DNA of 64,000 nt, from NCBI GenBank assembly GCA_009735695.1, contig SRSL01000001.1, positions 124,048 through 188,047 on the forward strand, read 5' to 3'. The notes under the pieces were generated by a model. It had not been told where the DNA came from, searched no databases, and saw only the letters and a program-made list of their open reading frames with translations. Shown here piece after piece: positions 51,904-63,400 of this stretch. A program made the position numbers and the translations under genes. Origin of the DNA: Christiangramia bathymodioli. GTDB lineage: Bacteria; Bacteroidota; Bacteroidia; Flavobacteriales; Flavobacteriaceae. Every line of letters begins with the position of its first letter. Position 1 is the stretch's first letter.

Positions 51904-53154
51904 ATGAAAGCATTTCTTTTATTCTTATTTTTAGGAATAACCGCGGGATCTTTATCTGGCCAGATTCAGGAAACGGTTCCTCCTAATTTTATAAGAACCA
52001 TCATTTTTGAAGGCGATATTCCGGAAAATTCTGGAAATCCTATTGTTCGCCTGGGTAATCCGCTTCAGCTTAGCTTCGACGATATTATAGGAGATGAAGC
52101 CGATTACTATTACAGCATCGAGCACTTCAATTTTGACTGGACACCCAGCCAGCTTAGCAAAAATGAATACCTGAATGGAATCGACAATGTAAGGATCCTT
52201 AGTTTCACCAATGCCTATAATACCCTTCAGCCATATACCCATTATGAATTAAGCATTCCGAACAATAATGTTCGCGGGCTAAAGGTTTCTGGTAACTACC
52301 TTTTAAGTGTTTATAACTCCAACCGTGAACTGGTCTTTTCCAGGAAATTCATGGTTTATGAACCCTTCGCTCGAATAACAGCTGAAGTGAAACGCTCGCG
52401 AGACCTGCAATTCATCGACGAGAAACAGGTAGTAAACTTTAGCATTGAATCTCCAGACCTGTTACTGAAAAACCCTGAAGAAAACGTAAAGGTTAGCCTT
52501 TTTCAGAATTATAATATGAAAATGGCGATTAACGACCTAAAACCCCAGTATACCATTGGCAATGAATTGATCTACCGTTATGACGAACAGTCATCCTTCT
52601 GGGGCGGCAATGAATTTCTTCAGTTCGATAATAAGGACCTGAGGTCTACCACTGCCGACATTGCAAGCGTTGACCTTCAGCAGCTCTACCATCATTTCCT
52701 CTTCCTGGACCTATCCCGGGATGGCCAGCCTTACACCTATAATCCAGATATCAACGGAAATTTCGTGATCAGGAATATGCAGGCGCAGAATTCAGATATA
52801 GAGGCTGAATATGTATGGGTACATTTCACATTAAGAAATTACGATCCTTTAAATGGCGGAGATCTTTATTTGTACGGTGGATTTAATAATTTTGAATTGA
52901 CTCAGGATAATAAATTAATATATAATGAAGAGACTGGCTATTACGAGCTGGCCAGGTTGTTCAAGCAGGGATATTATAATTACAGGTATGTACTTTTGAA
53001 TCCAGACGGGACTTTGGATGATGGTTTTATAAGCGGAAATCACGATGAAACCGAAAATGTATATACTATTCTGGCATATTACCGAAATCCGGGGGCCCGT
53101 TATGATAGATTGATTGGTGTAGGCACAGCAAATTCAAGAAATATCAGAAACTAA
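51904..53154 (+). CDS. Type IX secretion system plug protein (DUF5103)
   Basis: A 416-residue exported protein with a signal peptide ending near LSGQ, then an all-beta protein of the DUF5103 type. It contains FNFDWTPSQLSKNEYLNGI, LQPYTHYELSIPNNN, SGNYLLSVY and a late GGDLYLYGGFNNFELT. In Flavobacterium johnsoniae the DUF5103 'Plug' closes the periplasmic side of the SprA translocon. Its presence implies that this organism has a T9SS, which fits the giant surface protein at 57489. It is divergent from nqr and followed by a DUF3667 gene. Confidence 0.87.
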   Translation: MKAFLLFLFLGITAGSLSGQIQETVPPNFIRTIIFEGDIPENSGNPIVRLGNPLQLSFDDIIGDEADYYYSIEHFNFDWTPSQLSKNEYLNGIDNVRILSFTNAYNTLQPYTHYELSIPNNNVRGLKVSGNYLLSVYNSNRELVFSRKFMVYEPFARITAEVKRSRDLQFIDEKQVVNFSIESPDLLLKNPEENVKVSLFQNYNMKMAINDLKPQYTIGNELIYRYDEQSSFWGGNEFLQFDNKDLRSTTADIASVDLQQLYHHFLFLDLSRDGQPYTYNPDINGNFVIRNMQAQNSDIEAEYVWVHFTLRNYDPLNGGDLYLYGGFNNFELTQDNKLIYNEETGYYELARLFKQGYYNYRYVLLNPDGTLDDGFISGNHDETENVYTILAYYRNPGARYDRLIGVGTANSRNIRN

Positions 53155-53185
53155 CTTATTAAGAGTGAAAAAAGAACGCTCCATA

Positions 53186-54322
53186 ATGAAATACAGGGGT
53201 AAAACCTGTCTAAATTGCCACCTTCCATTAGAAATTAGCGATCAGTACTGCCCTAATTGCGGACAGTTAAACACTACTAAAAAATTAAGCTTCAAGGATT
53301 TCTTTGAGGAATTCTTTTCTGGAGTTTTTGCTTACGACTCAAGGTTTCAGCGAACCCTGAGAGTGCTTTTGTTCAAACCGGGAAAGATCTCAAAAGATTA
53401 TATCAACGGAAAGCGGATGCGCTACGCCAATCCTTTCCGGTTTTATTTAAGCGCTTCCATCCTCTTCTTTTTATTATTTGGGTTGACGATGAATTTCGAT
53501 AATCCAGGAAATCAAAGAATTAAAGATTTGGGCGACCAGCCACCTATTTTTGCTCCAGGCTTGCCTCAGTCACAAAGAGATTCCATCAAATCATTATTAC
53601 AAACACAGGGAATGGATTCAATCAATAAGGTATTGAATCAGCACAGGATTGATTCCATTCGAAACCTGCCGCTGGCTGCAGTACTCGACACCAGCAGGGT
53701 TGCCAAAGATACCATTCCCGAAAGCTATCTGGAGAAGTATGTTCCGCAGAAAGAAATAGACACTATGCATTTTTGGAATGGAACCTCCACAAAAATAGAA
53801 TTGTACAGTGCCTTCCTGGAACAAACCAAGATTCATAATTCGGAGGTCGCCATGGACAGTTTAAAACATGAACAAACGGCATTTAATCACTGGCTTTATA
53901 AAAAGGTGGTCGATTTTGACACCTTTCAGAATGAACCTAACCTGTTCATCAACTATTTTGTAAGTAAACTCCCATTCATCATCTTTTTCTATCTGCCGGT
54001 TTTTGCACTTTTTATCTGGCTGTTATACATCAGGAGGCCTTTCAATTACATGGAGCATCTTATCTTCGCTTTCCACACCCAAACCATGTTCTTTGTATTG
54101 TATGGGCTGGCCATATTGCTCCAGTTGATCATAGGAAACAGCTGGCCGGTTACCGGGGCCAACTTCATATTCCTGTTTTACCTGTATAAAGGAATGCGCT
54201 ATTTTTATGGACAGGGCCGTGTTAAAACCATTCTAAAGTTCATATTATTAAACCTGATATTCTTTATTTTAGCGATAATAGCAGCAGTAATTTCATTACT
54301 CGCTTCATTTTCGATTTACTAA
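53186..54322 (+). CDS. DUF3667 family zinc-ribbon membrane protein (second, longer copy)
   Basis: A 378-residue protein from the ATG at 53186; a GTG seven codons upstream is possible. It starts with a zinc ribbon (CLNC near residue 8, CPNC near 24). The DUF3667 core follows, with FRFYLSASILFFLLFGLTMNF after RVLLFKPGKISKDYINGKRMRYANP. A polar segment of about 150 residues, rich in Asp and Ile, is inserted before three C-terminal helices. The longer insert separates it from the copy at 28548. The role is unknown. It overlaps nothing and leads into apaG, one base away. Confidence 0.83.
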   Translation: MKYRGKTCLNCHLPLEISDQYCPNCGQLNTTKKLSFKDFFEEFFSGVFAYDSRFQRTLRVLLFKPGKISKDYINGKRMRYANPFRFYLSASILFFLLFGLTMNFDNPGNQRIKDLGDQPPIFAPGLPQSQRDSIKSLLQTQGMDSINKVLNQHRIDSIRNLPLAAVLDTSRVAKDTIPESYLEKYVPQKEIDTMHFWNGTSTKIELYSAFLEQTKIHNSEVAMDSLKHEQTAFNHWLYKKVVDFDTFQNEPNLFINYFVSKLPFIIFFYLPVFALFIWLLYIRRPFNYMEHLIFAFHTQTMFFVLYGLAILLQLIIGNSWPVTGANFIFLFYLYKGMRYFYGQGRVKTILKFILLNLIFFILAIIAAVISLLASFSIY

Positions 54323-54323
54323 A

Positions 54324-54710
54324 ATGGTCCAGAAGATTACAAAAGGCATAAAAGTTTCAGTAGAAACTCATTTTGAAGGCATGTTCTACAAGAACTATAA
54401 AATGCACTATGCTTTTGGTTACCGGGTTAAGATAGATAATCAAAGCAATGATAAGGTACAATTAGAATCGAGATTCTGGTGTATTAAAGACTCTTTGAAT
54501 GAGACTGAAACGGTTTCAGGTGAAGGAGTGATAGGGCAAAAGCCAATTCTGAATCCTGGAGAAAGTCATACTTATCAAAGCGGATGTTTATTAACCGGAC
54601 CATTTGGTGCCATGAACGGGCATTATACCATGATTAATTTTTCTACATCCAAAAATTTTACCGTAAAGATCCCCTCTTTTAAACTAAGCACACCTTACGC
54701 CTTAAACTGA
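54324..54710 (+). CDS. apaG: ApaG-domain protein
   Basis: A 128-residue ApaG protein of standard length. Conserved segments are HYAFGYRVKIDNQSNDKVQLESRFW, VSGEGVIGQKPILNPGESHTYQSGC and FGAMNGHYTM. It folds as an immunoglobulin-like beta sandwich. In enterobacteria it is linked with cobalt/magnesium tolerance and diadenosine tetraphosphate metabolism. It starts one base after the DUF3667 stop and overlaps the NRDE gene by 16 bases convergently. Confidence 0.93.
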   Translation: MVQKITKGIKVSVETHFEGMFYKNYKMHYAFGYRVKIDNQSNDKVQLESRFWCIKDSLNETETVSGEGVIGQKPILNPGESHTYQSGCLLTGPFGAMNGHYTMINFSTSKNFTVKIPSFKLSTPYALN

Positions 54711-55414
54711 ATATAATCTTCAGTCACCTCGTTATTCTTCAGATTTTTATACCAGAATTTAAGGTCATTTTTGGTGTTATGTATCTGAGTAATACTTTGA
54801 GTTTTCAGAAATCCGCGGTCTATGATCAGGTCGTATTCTGAATTTCCCTCACCGGCATGCTGGTGAAAATGCAGAATGCTCTCTGGATTATAGCCTTTGG
54901 TCTCTTTTAATTCCTGAAACCAGCTTTCTCTCAGAGCTTTCATTTCTTCAGAATATAAAGGTGAGGAAGACCAGATATGCTCTTTGAACGGAAGTTTTTT
55001 AAACCGATATTCATTCCCGTCCCACAACAATTCATAAAAAGCCAGCCCTTTAGCCCAGTCGACCAGGATCATTGTAAAAGGTTCGATTCCCTCATAATTA
55101 TAATTTTTAAGAAAGGATTTTAGTTTTCCTGCAGCCAGAAATTCCTTAACCACCACTCCCCGGCTCTTTCGATAATCAGGTTCTCTCACATGAGGCCTCT
55201 CGGCTCCATTCATCAGGCAGATACAGCGGTTGAGTTCGCTAACTCCAATCCAGGTACCACCCGCTTCTTCATCTTTTGGAAAATACATACTCACTCCCTT
55301 GAACCTCCGTTTTTTAGGGGGAAGTGTATTTCTGCTTACAGCTTCATCCCTATTAGAAGTGAGAACAAAGCTGTTAAATGAATCGGGATGTGGAACCAGG
55401 CTTACTGTACACAT
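54695..55414 (-). CDS. NRDE/TANGO2 family protein
   Basis: A 239-residue protein of the TANGO2/NRDE group. The start MCTVSLVPHPDSFNSFVLTSNRDEAVSR includes the Asn-Arg-Asp-Glu motif that names the family, and the Cys after Met may be exposed on Met removal. GGTWIGVSELNRCICLMNG and LIDWAKG-like ILVDWAKG complete the pattern. Animal TANGO2 affects lipid and haem handling; the bacterial role is unclear. Possible Ntn-hydrolase relatives use Cys2 as nucleophile, which makes the MC start worth keeping. It stands alone. Confidence 0.87.
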   Translation of the reverse strand: MCTVSLVPHPDSFNSFVLTSNRDEAVSRNTLPPKKRRFKGVSMYFPKDEEAGGTWIGVSELNRCICLMNGAERPHVREPDYRKSRGVVVKEFLAAGKLKSFLKNYNYEGIEPFTMILVDWAKGLAFYELLWDGNEYRFKKLPFKEHIWSSSPLYSEEMKALRESWFQELKETKGYNPESILHFHQHAGEGNSEYDLIIDRGFLKTQSITQIHNTKNDLKFWYKNLKNNEVTEDYIQFKA

Positions 55415-55552
55415 AAAAAAAGGCTGAATTTGAAGGAAAATTACAAAAAAAGTTAAGCTTTCGTGAAGGACCCCTGAGTCTTCTTCAAAACCGCTTTATT
55501 TTTTTACCTTTAGCCGAATTAAAATACAATAGAATAAAGAAAATATAATTTT

Positions 55553-57196
55553 ATGGGAAAAGGATTTTTTCACGTTCCGGTGGCTGTTAACGAGCCAGTT
55601 AAGAGCTATGCGCCAGGAACCCCAGAAAGAGAGGAAGTATTGCTTACTTACAAAGATCTGTGGAATGCCAATACCGAAGTTCCGTTATATATCGGTTCTG
55701 AACAGGTAAAAACAGGCGACACACGAACCATCAACCCTCCTCACGATCATCAACATGTTGCTGGAACCTATCATATAGCTAAAAAGAAACATGTTGAAAA
55801 GGCTATTGAAGAGGCACTAGAGGCGAGAAAAAAATGGGCAAAGCTAGAGTGGGAACAACGCGCGGCGATCTTTTTAAAAGCTGCCGACCTCATCTCTGGA
55901 CCTTACCGCCAAAGAATGAACGCTGCTACCATGATCGGTCAGTCAAAGAACATTTACCAGGCTGAGATCGATTCTGCAGCCGAGATCTGTGATTTCCTTC
56001 GTTTCAATGTAGAATTTATGGCAGAGCTATATAATGAGCAGCCAATTTCTTCAGATGGAAACTGGAACCGCGTAGAATACAGGCCTCTTGAAGGATTTGT
56101 GTATGCGATCACTCCATTCAACTTTACAGCCATCGCCGGAAACCTTCCTTCAAGTGCAGCACTAATGGGTAATGTTTGTGTCTGGAAGCCTAGTGACAGC
56201 CAGATGTTATCTGCACAGGTGCTCATGGAAGTATTTAAAGAGGCTGGTGTACCAGACGGTGTAATTAATATGGTGAACGGTGACCCGGAAATGGTTACCA
56301 ATACGGTGCTTGCAAGTCCTGATTTTGCCGGTATCCATTTTACTGGTAGTACCGAAGTATTCAAAGGAATCTGGGAAAAGATCGGAAAGAACATCCGCAA
56401 CTATAAAACCTATCCAAGAATCGTTGGAGAAACCGGAGGTAAGGATTTCATCCTTGCTCACCCAACCGCCAACCCAAAACAGGTAGCAACCGCCATATCG
56501 AGAGGAGCTTTTGAATACCAGGGACAAAAGTGTAGTGCAGCTTCAAGGGTTTACCTTCCGAAGAGTCTTTGGTCTCAGATCAAAGATTTTGTAATTGAAG
56601 ATGTTCAAAGCTTTAAGATGGGAAGCCCAGAGGATATGGGTAATTTCATCAACGCGGTGATCCATGAAGCTTCTTTCGATAAGCTGGCAAGTTATATCGA
56701 TAAGGCGAAAAAAGACAAGAAGGCTGAGATCGTGGTAGGCGGAAATTATGATAAATCGAAAGGATACTTTATAGAGCCTACCGTAATTCTTACTACCGAT
56801 CCTCATTATGCAACCATGGAAACTGAATTATTCGGGCCGGTGGTAACCATTTATGTTTACGACGATAATAACTTCGATGAGCAAAAATGGGCAGATATCT
56901 GCGAACTGGTAGATAACACCAGTATCTATGCCCTTACGGGAGCGATTTTATCTGGTGACCGTTATGCTGCCGCTCAAGCGACAGACCTGCTTCAAAATGC
57001 TGCAGGTAACTTCTATATCAACGACAAGCCTACGGGTGCAGTTGTTGGTCAGCAGCCATTTGGCGGAGCACGCTCAAGCGGAACAAACGACAAGGCAGGA
57101 TCTAAGATGAACCTGATGAGATGGATCTCTGTTAGATTGATCAAGGAAACCTTTGTTCCTGCCACAGACTATAGATATCCGTTTTTGGGAGAATAA
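55553..57196 (+). CDS. pruA: L-glutamate gamma-semialdehyde dehydrogenase
   Basis: A 547-residue aldehyde dehydrogenase of the single-function PruA type, oxidising glutamate semialdehyde from proline breakdown to glutamate with NAD+. Visible are NFTAIAGNLPSSAALMGNVCVWKPS (NAD site), FTGSTEVF, ETGGKDF (catalytic Glu region) and EYQGQKCSAASRVYLP (nucleophilic Cys near residue 327). The first 35 residues with HVPVAVNEPVKSY are typical of P5C dehydrogenase. proline dehydrogenase (putA/prodh) is not in the window. A perfect terminator follows. Confidence 0.96.
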   Translation: MGKGFFHVPVAVNEPVKSYAPGTPEREEVLLTYKDLWNANTEVPLYIGSEQVKTGDTRTINPPHDHQHVAGTYHIAKKKHVEKAIEEALEARKKWAKLEWEQRAAIFLKAADLISGPYRQRMNAATMIGQSKNIYQAEIDSAAEICDFLRFNVEFMAELYNEQPISSDGNWNRVEYRPLEGFVYAITPFNFTAIAGNLPSSAALMGNVCVWKPSDSQMLSAQVLMEVFKEAGVPDGVINMVNGDPEMVTNTVLASPDFAGIHFTGSTEVFKGIWEKIGKNIRNYKTYPRIVGETGGKDFILAHPTANPKQVATAISRGAFEYQGQKCSAASRVYLPKSLWSQIKDFVIEDVQSFKMGSPEDMGNFINAVIHEASFDKLASYIDKAKKDKKAEIVVGGNYDKSKGYFIEPTVILTTDPHYATMETELFGPVVTIYVYDDNNFDEQKWADICELVDNTSIYALTGAILSGDRYAAAQATDLLQNAAGNFYINDKPTGAVVGQQPFGGARSSGTNDKAGSKMNLMRWISVRLIKETFVPATDYRYPFLGE

Positions 57197-57221
57197 ACTC
57201 CTGGATTTTTATACAATTTCG

Positions 57222-57254
57222 AAAAACCGCCGGGAAATCCCGGCGGTTTTTTTT
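57222..57254 (+). terminator. Terminator of pruA
   Basis: AAAACCGCCGGG pairs with CCCGGCGGTTTT around a four-base loop and is followed by a T-run. The remaining 234 bases before the next start show no clear promoter. Confidence 0.9.
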
Positions 57255-57488
57255 ATCTCTCTTTTTATCAGGACGTTAACACTAAACACTAGATTTTTCC
57301 TACAGTTTGACCGACAATTCATGTTTTTTAACGAAAACTTAATGGATTTCACTAATTTTCATTTACATTTAATCACTAATTCACTACTCCCCAATATTTT
57401 ACAAGTGTCTTAGTAAGTATTGCCCCGTTTTTGTTTGCCCCACTATTAGACCCCTACATGACTATTGTTGTATTTAAACCTTATATCT

Positions 57489-60400
57489 ATGGGGAAAAAA
57501 TTACGATTGATTCCTTTACTGGCGTTTTTGTCATTTCCAATCCTTTTATGGGGACAAAGCTGTCCATCTTCCGTTTCAATTTCTGTTGATCCGGGGAGTA
57601 CCGTATGCGATAATACAAACCTTACTTTTAATTCTAATCCAACTGGGGGCAGTGGCTTTACCTATCAATGGAAGGTTAATGGCTCAAATGCTCCTGGATC
57701 TTCGACAGGCTCCACCTATTCGAGCTCAAATTTGAGTAATGCCGATGAGGTCACATTAGAAATATCTGAGAGTTCAACAGGCTGCTCAGTTACCAGTAAT
57801 AAAATAAAACTTACCATTAACCAGGAACGGACAGGTAGCGTTGCGATCTCAGCCAATAAAACCACTATCTGTCCCGGAGAAAATGTAAATTTTTCTATTT
57901 CATCCTCAGCAAACCTGGGAACCAGCGCTACTTATACCTGGCAACTTATAAGAGGCGGAAACACTACAAATGAGAGTACTTCCAATAGTTTCAACTCTTC
58001 AAGCCTGCAAGATGGAGACCAGATAAAATTAACGGTAAACTCAAGTATTCCTTGTGTATCACCTGATCCTATTGAAAGTAACACAATTGATATTAGTGTT
58101 AAACCAGATATTCCAGCTCAACCGGGAAATATAACCATTCCGGCCGGTCAGTTATGCCCAGGAAGTTCAGCCACTTATACTATTGGTGCAGTCACTGGGG
58201 CCAGTGAATATGTGTGGACACTACCCTCTGGATGGAGCGGAAGCAGCACCGGCACCTCAATAACCGCTACTGTTGGGAATTCAGGCGGCACCATTAGTGT
58301 AGCGGCTAAGAATGACTGTGGCACGGGACCAACCAGAGATCTGGCGGTGACCTTACAGCCAGGCACCCCGGCTACTCCCGGTACCATTTCTGGAACAGCA
58401 GCCGTTTGCCCAGGAATTAGTCAAACTTATAGCATTTCAGGTGTATCCAACGCAACTGAATATATCTGGACCATACCTGGAACTTGGTCCTCGACCAGTC
58501 TCACCACTACAAGTCCCAACCTGAATGTAACCACTGGAACTACAGGTGGAAATATCACCGTAGTTGCCAGAAATTCCTGTGGAACCAGTACTGAGAGAAC
58601 TTTTGCTGTAACAGTAAAAGCAGGCACACCCTCCCAACCTTCGGCTATTCAGGGGGATGCGGCGGTATGTCCCGGTATTTCCAAAACTTTTTCTGTAGAC
58701 CCAATATCCGGTGTCACTTATAACTGGACCTTACCATCTGGTTGGACTGGTAGTAGCTCAGGACCTTCCATTACCGTAACAACTGGAACAACTGGCGGAA
58801 CTATTTCAGTAACCGCATCTAATGACTGCGGAACCAGCGCGAATCCTTCAAATTTAGCCGTAACTGTAAATCCACAGGCTCCCGTTTATACCGGAACCAT
58901 TACTGCGCCAACTAATGGTGTTTGTGCAAACCAAAATGGATATGATTTTTCAATTCCAACGGTGACTAACGCAACAAGTTACGTATGGACTGCAACAGGA
59001 GGTCTCACAATCGCATCAGGTCAGGGCACCAGGTCTATCAAAGTCAACACTGGATCCAGTGGAGGTACTTTAAGCGTCTATGCCACCAATTCCTGTGGCA
59101 ACAGTGCTGTAATCACTTTAAATGTGCCTTTGAATAATCCCGCCCCTGTAATGACTGGTAATATTACAGGGCCGGCAAGAGTTTGTAAATCCACTACGGG
59201 AATACAGTATTCCATCCCCACCATAACTAATGCGACCAGCTATAACTGGACAGTCCCTTCAGGTTGGAGTATCACCAATGGACAAGGAACTAATACTATA
59301 ACTGTTACTACTCCAGCTACAGTTAGCACCAATAATACGATAAGCGTTCTTGCATCTAATAGCTGTGGAAACTCAACTCCTAAAAGTTACTCAGTAAATG
59401 CCAGTAATTCGGTACCAGCTCAACCTGGGAATATTACTTCAAGCTTAACCAGTACGGCAATATGCCCACCTGTTTCAAATATTTCCTTTTCAGTTGCAAA
59501 TGTTTCTGGAAACACATATAACTGGACTTTACCCGCAGGATTTCAGATTGTTAGCGGACAGGGAACTAATGAAATTATAGTAAATATTCCTTCTAATGTC
59601 CCTTATGGTAATAATAAAAAGGTTGAGGTATCTGCCGTAAACGGATGTGGTCCCAGTACAATCAGATCCTTTAACCTGGATATTAATGAATATGCACTGG
59701 CAGATCTTGGAGCAGACTTAACAGTATGTTCGTCAACAAGTACTTTAAATTTGAGTGCCATCGTAGGCTTTGGGAATGGAAAAATCAAAGTACAAAGTCT
59801 TACTACTTCGGGAAGCGGGACAGTAGGTGGATTACCAGGAAACAGTCCGGTTGATAATTTTAATTATACCTATACACCATCTTCGCAGGATTTAATAGAT
59901 GGATCCGTAATTCTTACTTTAAGGACCGAATCACCCACCGGGAAAAATAACTGTAAACAGGAAGGAGTAGATACAATGGTTATCAATTTCAGGCCTGATC
60001 CTACGGCCAGCGTTTCTGCTATCACTCCGATTTGTTCGGGTACCACATCAACAGTAACCTTTACCGGTACTCCAAATACCACGGTTACTTATGCTGTAGG
60101 TGGCGGTTCGAATCAAACTATCAATATTGGAAGCACAGGAACTGCAACCCTCACCACGTCTAATTTAACGGCTAATACTACCTATAACTTAAAAAGTGTA
60201 CAGTACCAGTCGGCTCCAAGCTGTACCAAAACATTAACAGGTAGCACCACTATAAACGTAACTCCGGCGCCCACTGCGACAATTAGTTATAATGGTCCGT
60301 TCTGTACATCAGAAACCAATCCACAGGAAGCAACTGTCACCGGAACGGGAGCCTTTACAGGAGGTACTTTTTCTCAACCAGCAGGATTAAGCATCAACGC

Positions 60401-63400
60401 ACAGGGAGCAATCACTCCAAGCGCCAGTACTCCGGGTACTTACACCATTATTTATACTGTACCTGCATCAGGAGGTTGTAACGAGGTAACTACCAGCACC
60501 ACTGTTAATATTAATGATCAAACTACTGTCACCACTTCACCAGTCGATACACGTGCCTGTGAGGGTGATGACGTGAGTTTAAGTGTGGTAGCAAACGGCG
60601 AGGATCTAAGTTACCAGTGGTTTTTTCAAAATACAGACCCGGGAAGTGAAGTGTCCGGAGGAAACCAGGCTACCTTAAGTCTATCCAATATTAATGAAAA
60701 CCAGGAAGGTGATTATTTTGTAGTTGTATCCAGTGCTGCTTCCTGCGCTGAAGTAGTGGAAGGACCAGTATATTTAACCATTGATCAGGAAATCGTCATT
60801 GAAACACAGCCAGAAGGAAAAACACTTTGTGAAGATGCCATAGATAATCTAAGTGTAATAGCAACTAGCGGTGGTGTCCCACTGGATGGAACTTTTACTT
60901 ACCAGTGGTATAAAGGCAATCCAGGCTCAGGAACGGCTTTAACAGGTCAAAATTCGCCAAGTCTTCCCTTGAATACTGTTACGACGGAAATGGCTGGTAA
61001 TTATTACGTCGAGATTAGCGGTAATTCAGATTTTACATGTCAGAAGGTCGTTTCAGATGTTGTAGAATTGATCGTTAGACCAACACCAACTGTTGAAATT
61101 AGCGGGGATGCTGAAATTTGTGAAGGTGAATCATCTTCTATTCTTTTCCTTAATGGAACTCCCAATACGACTGCAACTTTAATTCTAAATACCGACAATT
61201 ATAATCCAATAAGCGTTAATCTAGATTCAAACGGGGAGGCAACATTGGATACAGGAGAACTGATCTCATTTTCTGATGCCGATACAGAGTATATCTATGA
61301 GTTAGTGTCTGTGGCCTATACCAACGATCCCACTTGTATTAATAATTCCTTTACAGAAACAGCAACAATTACGGTAGCTCCGGATCCTATTGCAGTTTTC
61401 AGTTATGGTCAAACCGAATTCTGCACCAAAGTAAACAATGCCCAGACTCCGAGCTTCAATGAAGAGGAATCAAGAGGCGCCTATACCGGTGGAACTTTTA
61501 GTTCCAATGGTTTAATTATCGACGCAAATGATGGTTCTTTTGTTCCCGGCGAAAATATTCCAGGAGATTACACTATTACCTATACAATACCAGCCTATGG
61601 TGGTTGTCCGGAGGAAGAAGTAAACCTGGATATTAGCATTTACGAAGAAGTTACTATAACATCAGAGCCTTTTAACTTAGGAATTTGTTCAACTAACGAT
61701 GCTGAATTTTCAGTCGTTGCTAGCGGTGATAATCTTCAATACCAATGGTATAAAGTAGTTGGAGATCCAGACATTCAGAATGGAGTTTCTGAAACTAACG
61801 ATATTGCTCTTGCGGGAGAGACAAGCAACATTCTTTCCCTTCCTGTTGCTACCTCAACAGATGCCGGAGAATATTATGTTCGCATTTCAGGAACCAATGC
61901 ATGCACTCCAACCGAGGAAACCCTGGTGAATTCAGAGGTAGTTACTCTAAATGTTGATGAAGATATAATTATTCTGGAACCGGCTGAAGATGTAAGAGTA
62001 TGTAACGATTCTAACGAAAACGTCGAATTTAAATTCGTGGTACATGCCAACGGTGCTCCCTTGAGTTTCGAATGGATCTATGAAGACGGAACTCCAGTTT
62101 TTCCTAATAGTCAATCCAATGTATCACAAGTGGTCGAAGAAAGAACTGACTATCCCGGACTTGAAAACATTACTGTTTATGAGGGAACTTTAAGTTTTTC
62201 AAATATCACATCGGCCAATGAAGGTTCATATGCAGTGCGCATAGATGGCAGCAGTAACAATTTCACCTGCGACGTAGCTATTTCCAACGCCTTCAAGCTG
62301 GACGTGGATCCGCTGCCGGGTTTACCTACTACAGCAAGTCTAGTGGAATATTGCCTGAATGAAGAGGCCGTTCCTCTAGTAGCAACCAGCTCGGAAAACG
62401 GTGCTACTTTTACATGGTACGACGCAGATGAGAATGAGTTAACTGAAGCTCCCACCCCTGAAACAAATGCGGTTGGAACCACCACTTATTTTGTCACACA
62501 AAAGGATACTTATTGTGAAAGCGATAAAGTTGAAATTACCGTACAAATCAATGACCTGCCTGCTCCTCCTCCATTAACCTCGGAAGAACAGCTGGTGAAT
62601 TTCTGTCAGGGAGAGGTTACCACAGCCCTCTCTGCAACAAGTTCTGGTAGCGAGTATAGCATTAAATGGTATGGACCTAATGACCCAGAATTAGCCTTAA
62701 GCGAAGCACCACAACCACCCACAAACAATTTTGGAACTTACAGCTACTGGGTAAGCCAAACCGACGGAAATACTTGTGAAAGCGAAAAAGTAGAAATTGT
62801 GGTCGAGGTCAGGAATATTCCAGATATAACAATCACAAACCCTGGGGAAGAAACTGTTTGCGAAGGCGACTTGGTTACCTTAACAGCTTCCGATGCTACT
62901 GAATTAAGTTCTGGAGCTACCATTTATACCTGGACGTGGGACACTGGGTCTGGTGAGCTTACAGGTGCTCAGCAATCATTTAGTCCAACAGAAACTACTA
63001 CCTATACGGTAATCGCTGAGAGCGAATTTGGTTGCGTTAATTCTGAACAAATAACCATTAATGTAGATCCTTTACCAAATGCTGGTAACCTTTCGGGTCC
63101 CGAGGCTGTTTGTGTACTCTCCCCCACCGGTTCTTTAGATTTGACAGGTTATTTTGGCACCATCATCCAATGGGAATATAAACCCGAAGGAGCAACTGAA
63201 TGGGCCGTAATTGAGGAAACTAATCCTGACGCAAATTACGTCTTTGATGGAATCACGGAGCCAACTTCTTACAGAGTTTTGGTAGGCAGTGGTACCTGCG
63301 ATGCAATTTATTCCAACGAAGTCACAATAAATCTTGATCCCGTGCCTCAAGGCGGAAAATTGCTTTGGGCTACCAATAACGACAGAATATTCCTATCCTG

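Noticed and set aside
57153-57413. An 86-codon plus-strand frame across the end of pruA and its terminator
   Set aside because: It overlaps pruA in another frame and runs through the terminator hairpin.
62177-62485. A minus-strand frame of 102 codons in the giant gene (and similar shorter ones)
   Set aside because: The giant plus-strand frame is continuous and domain-rich here; the antisense frames are shadows of its Ser/Thr/Gly-rich codons.
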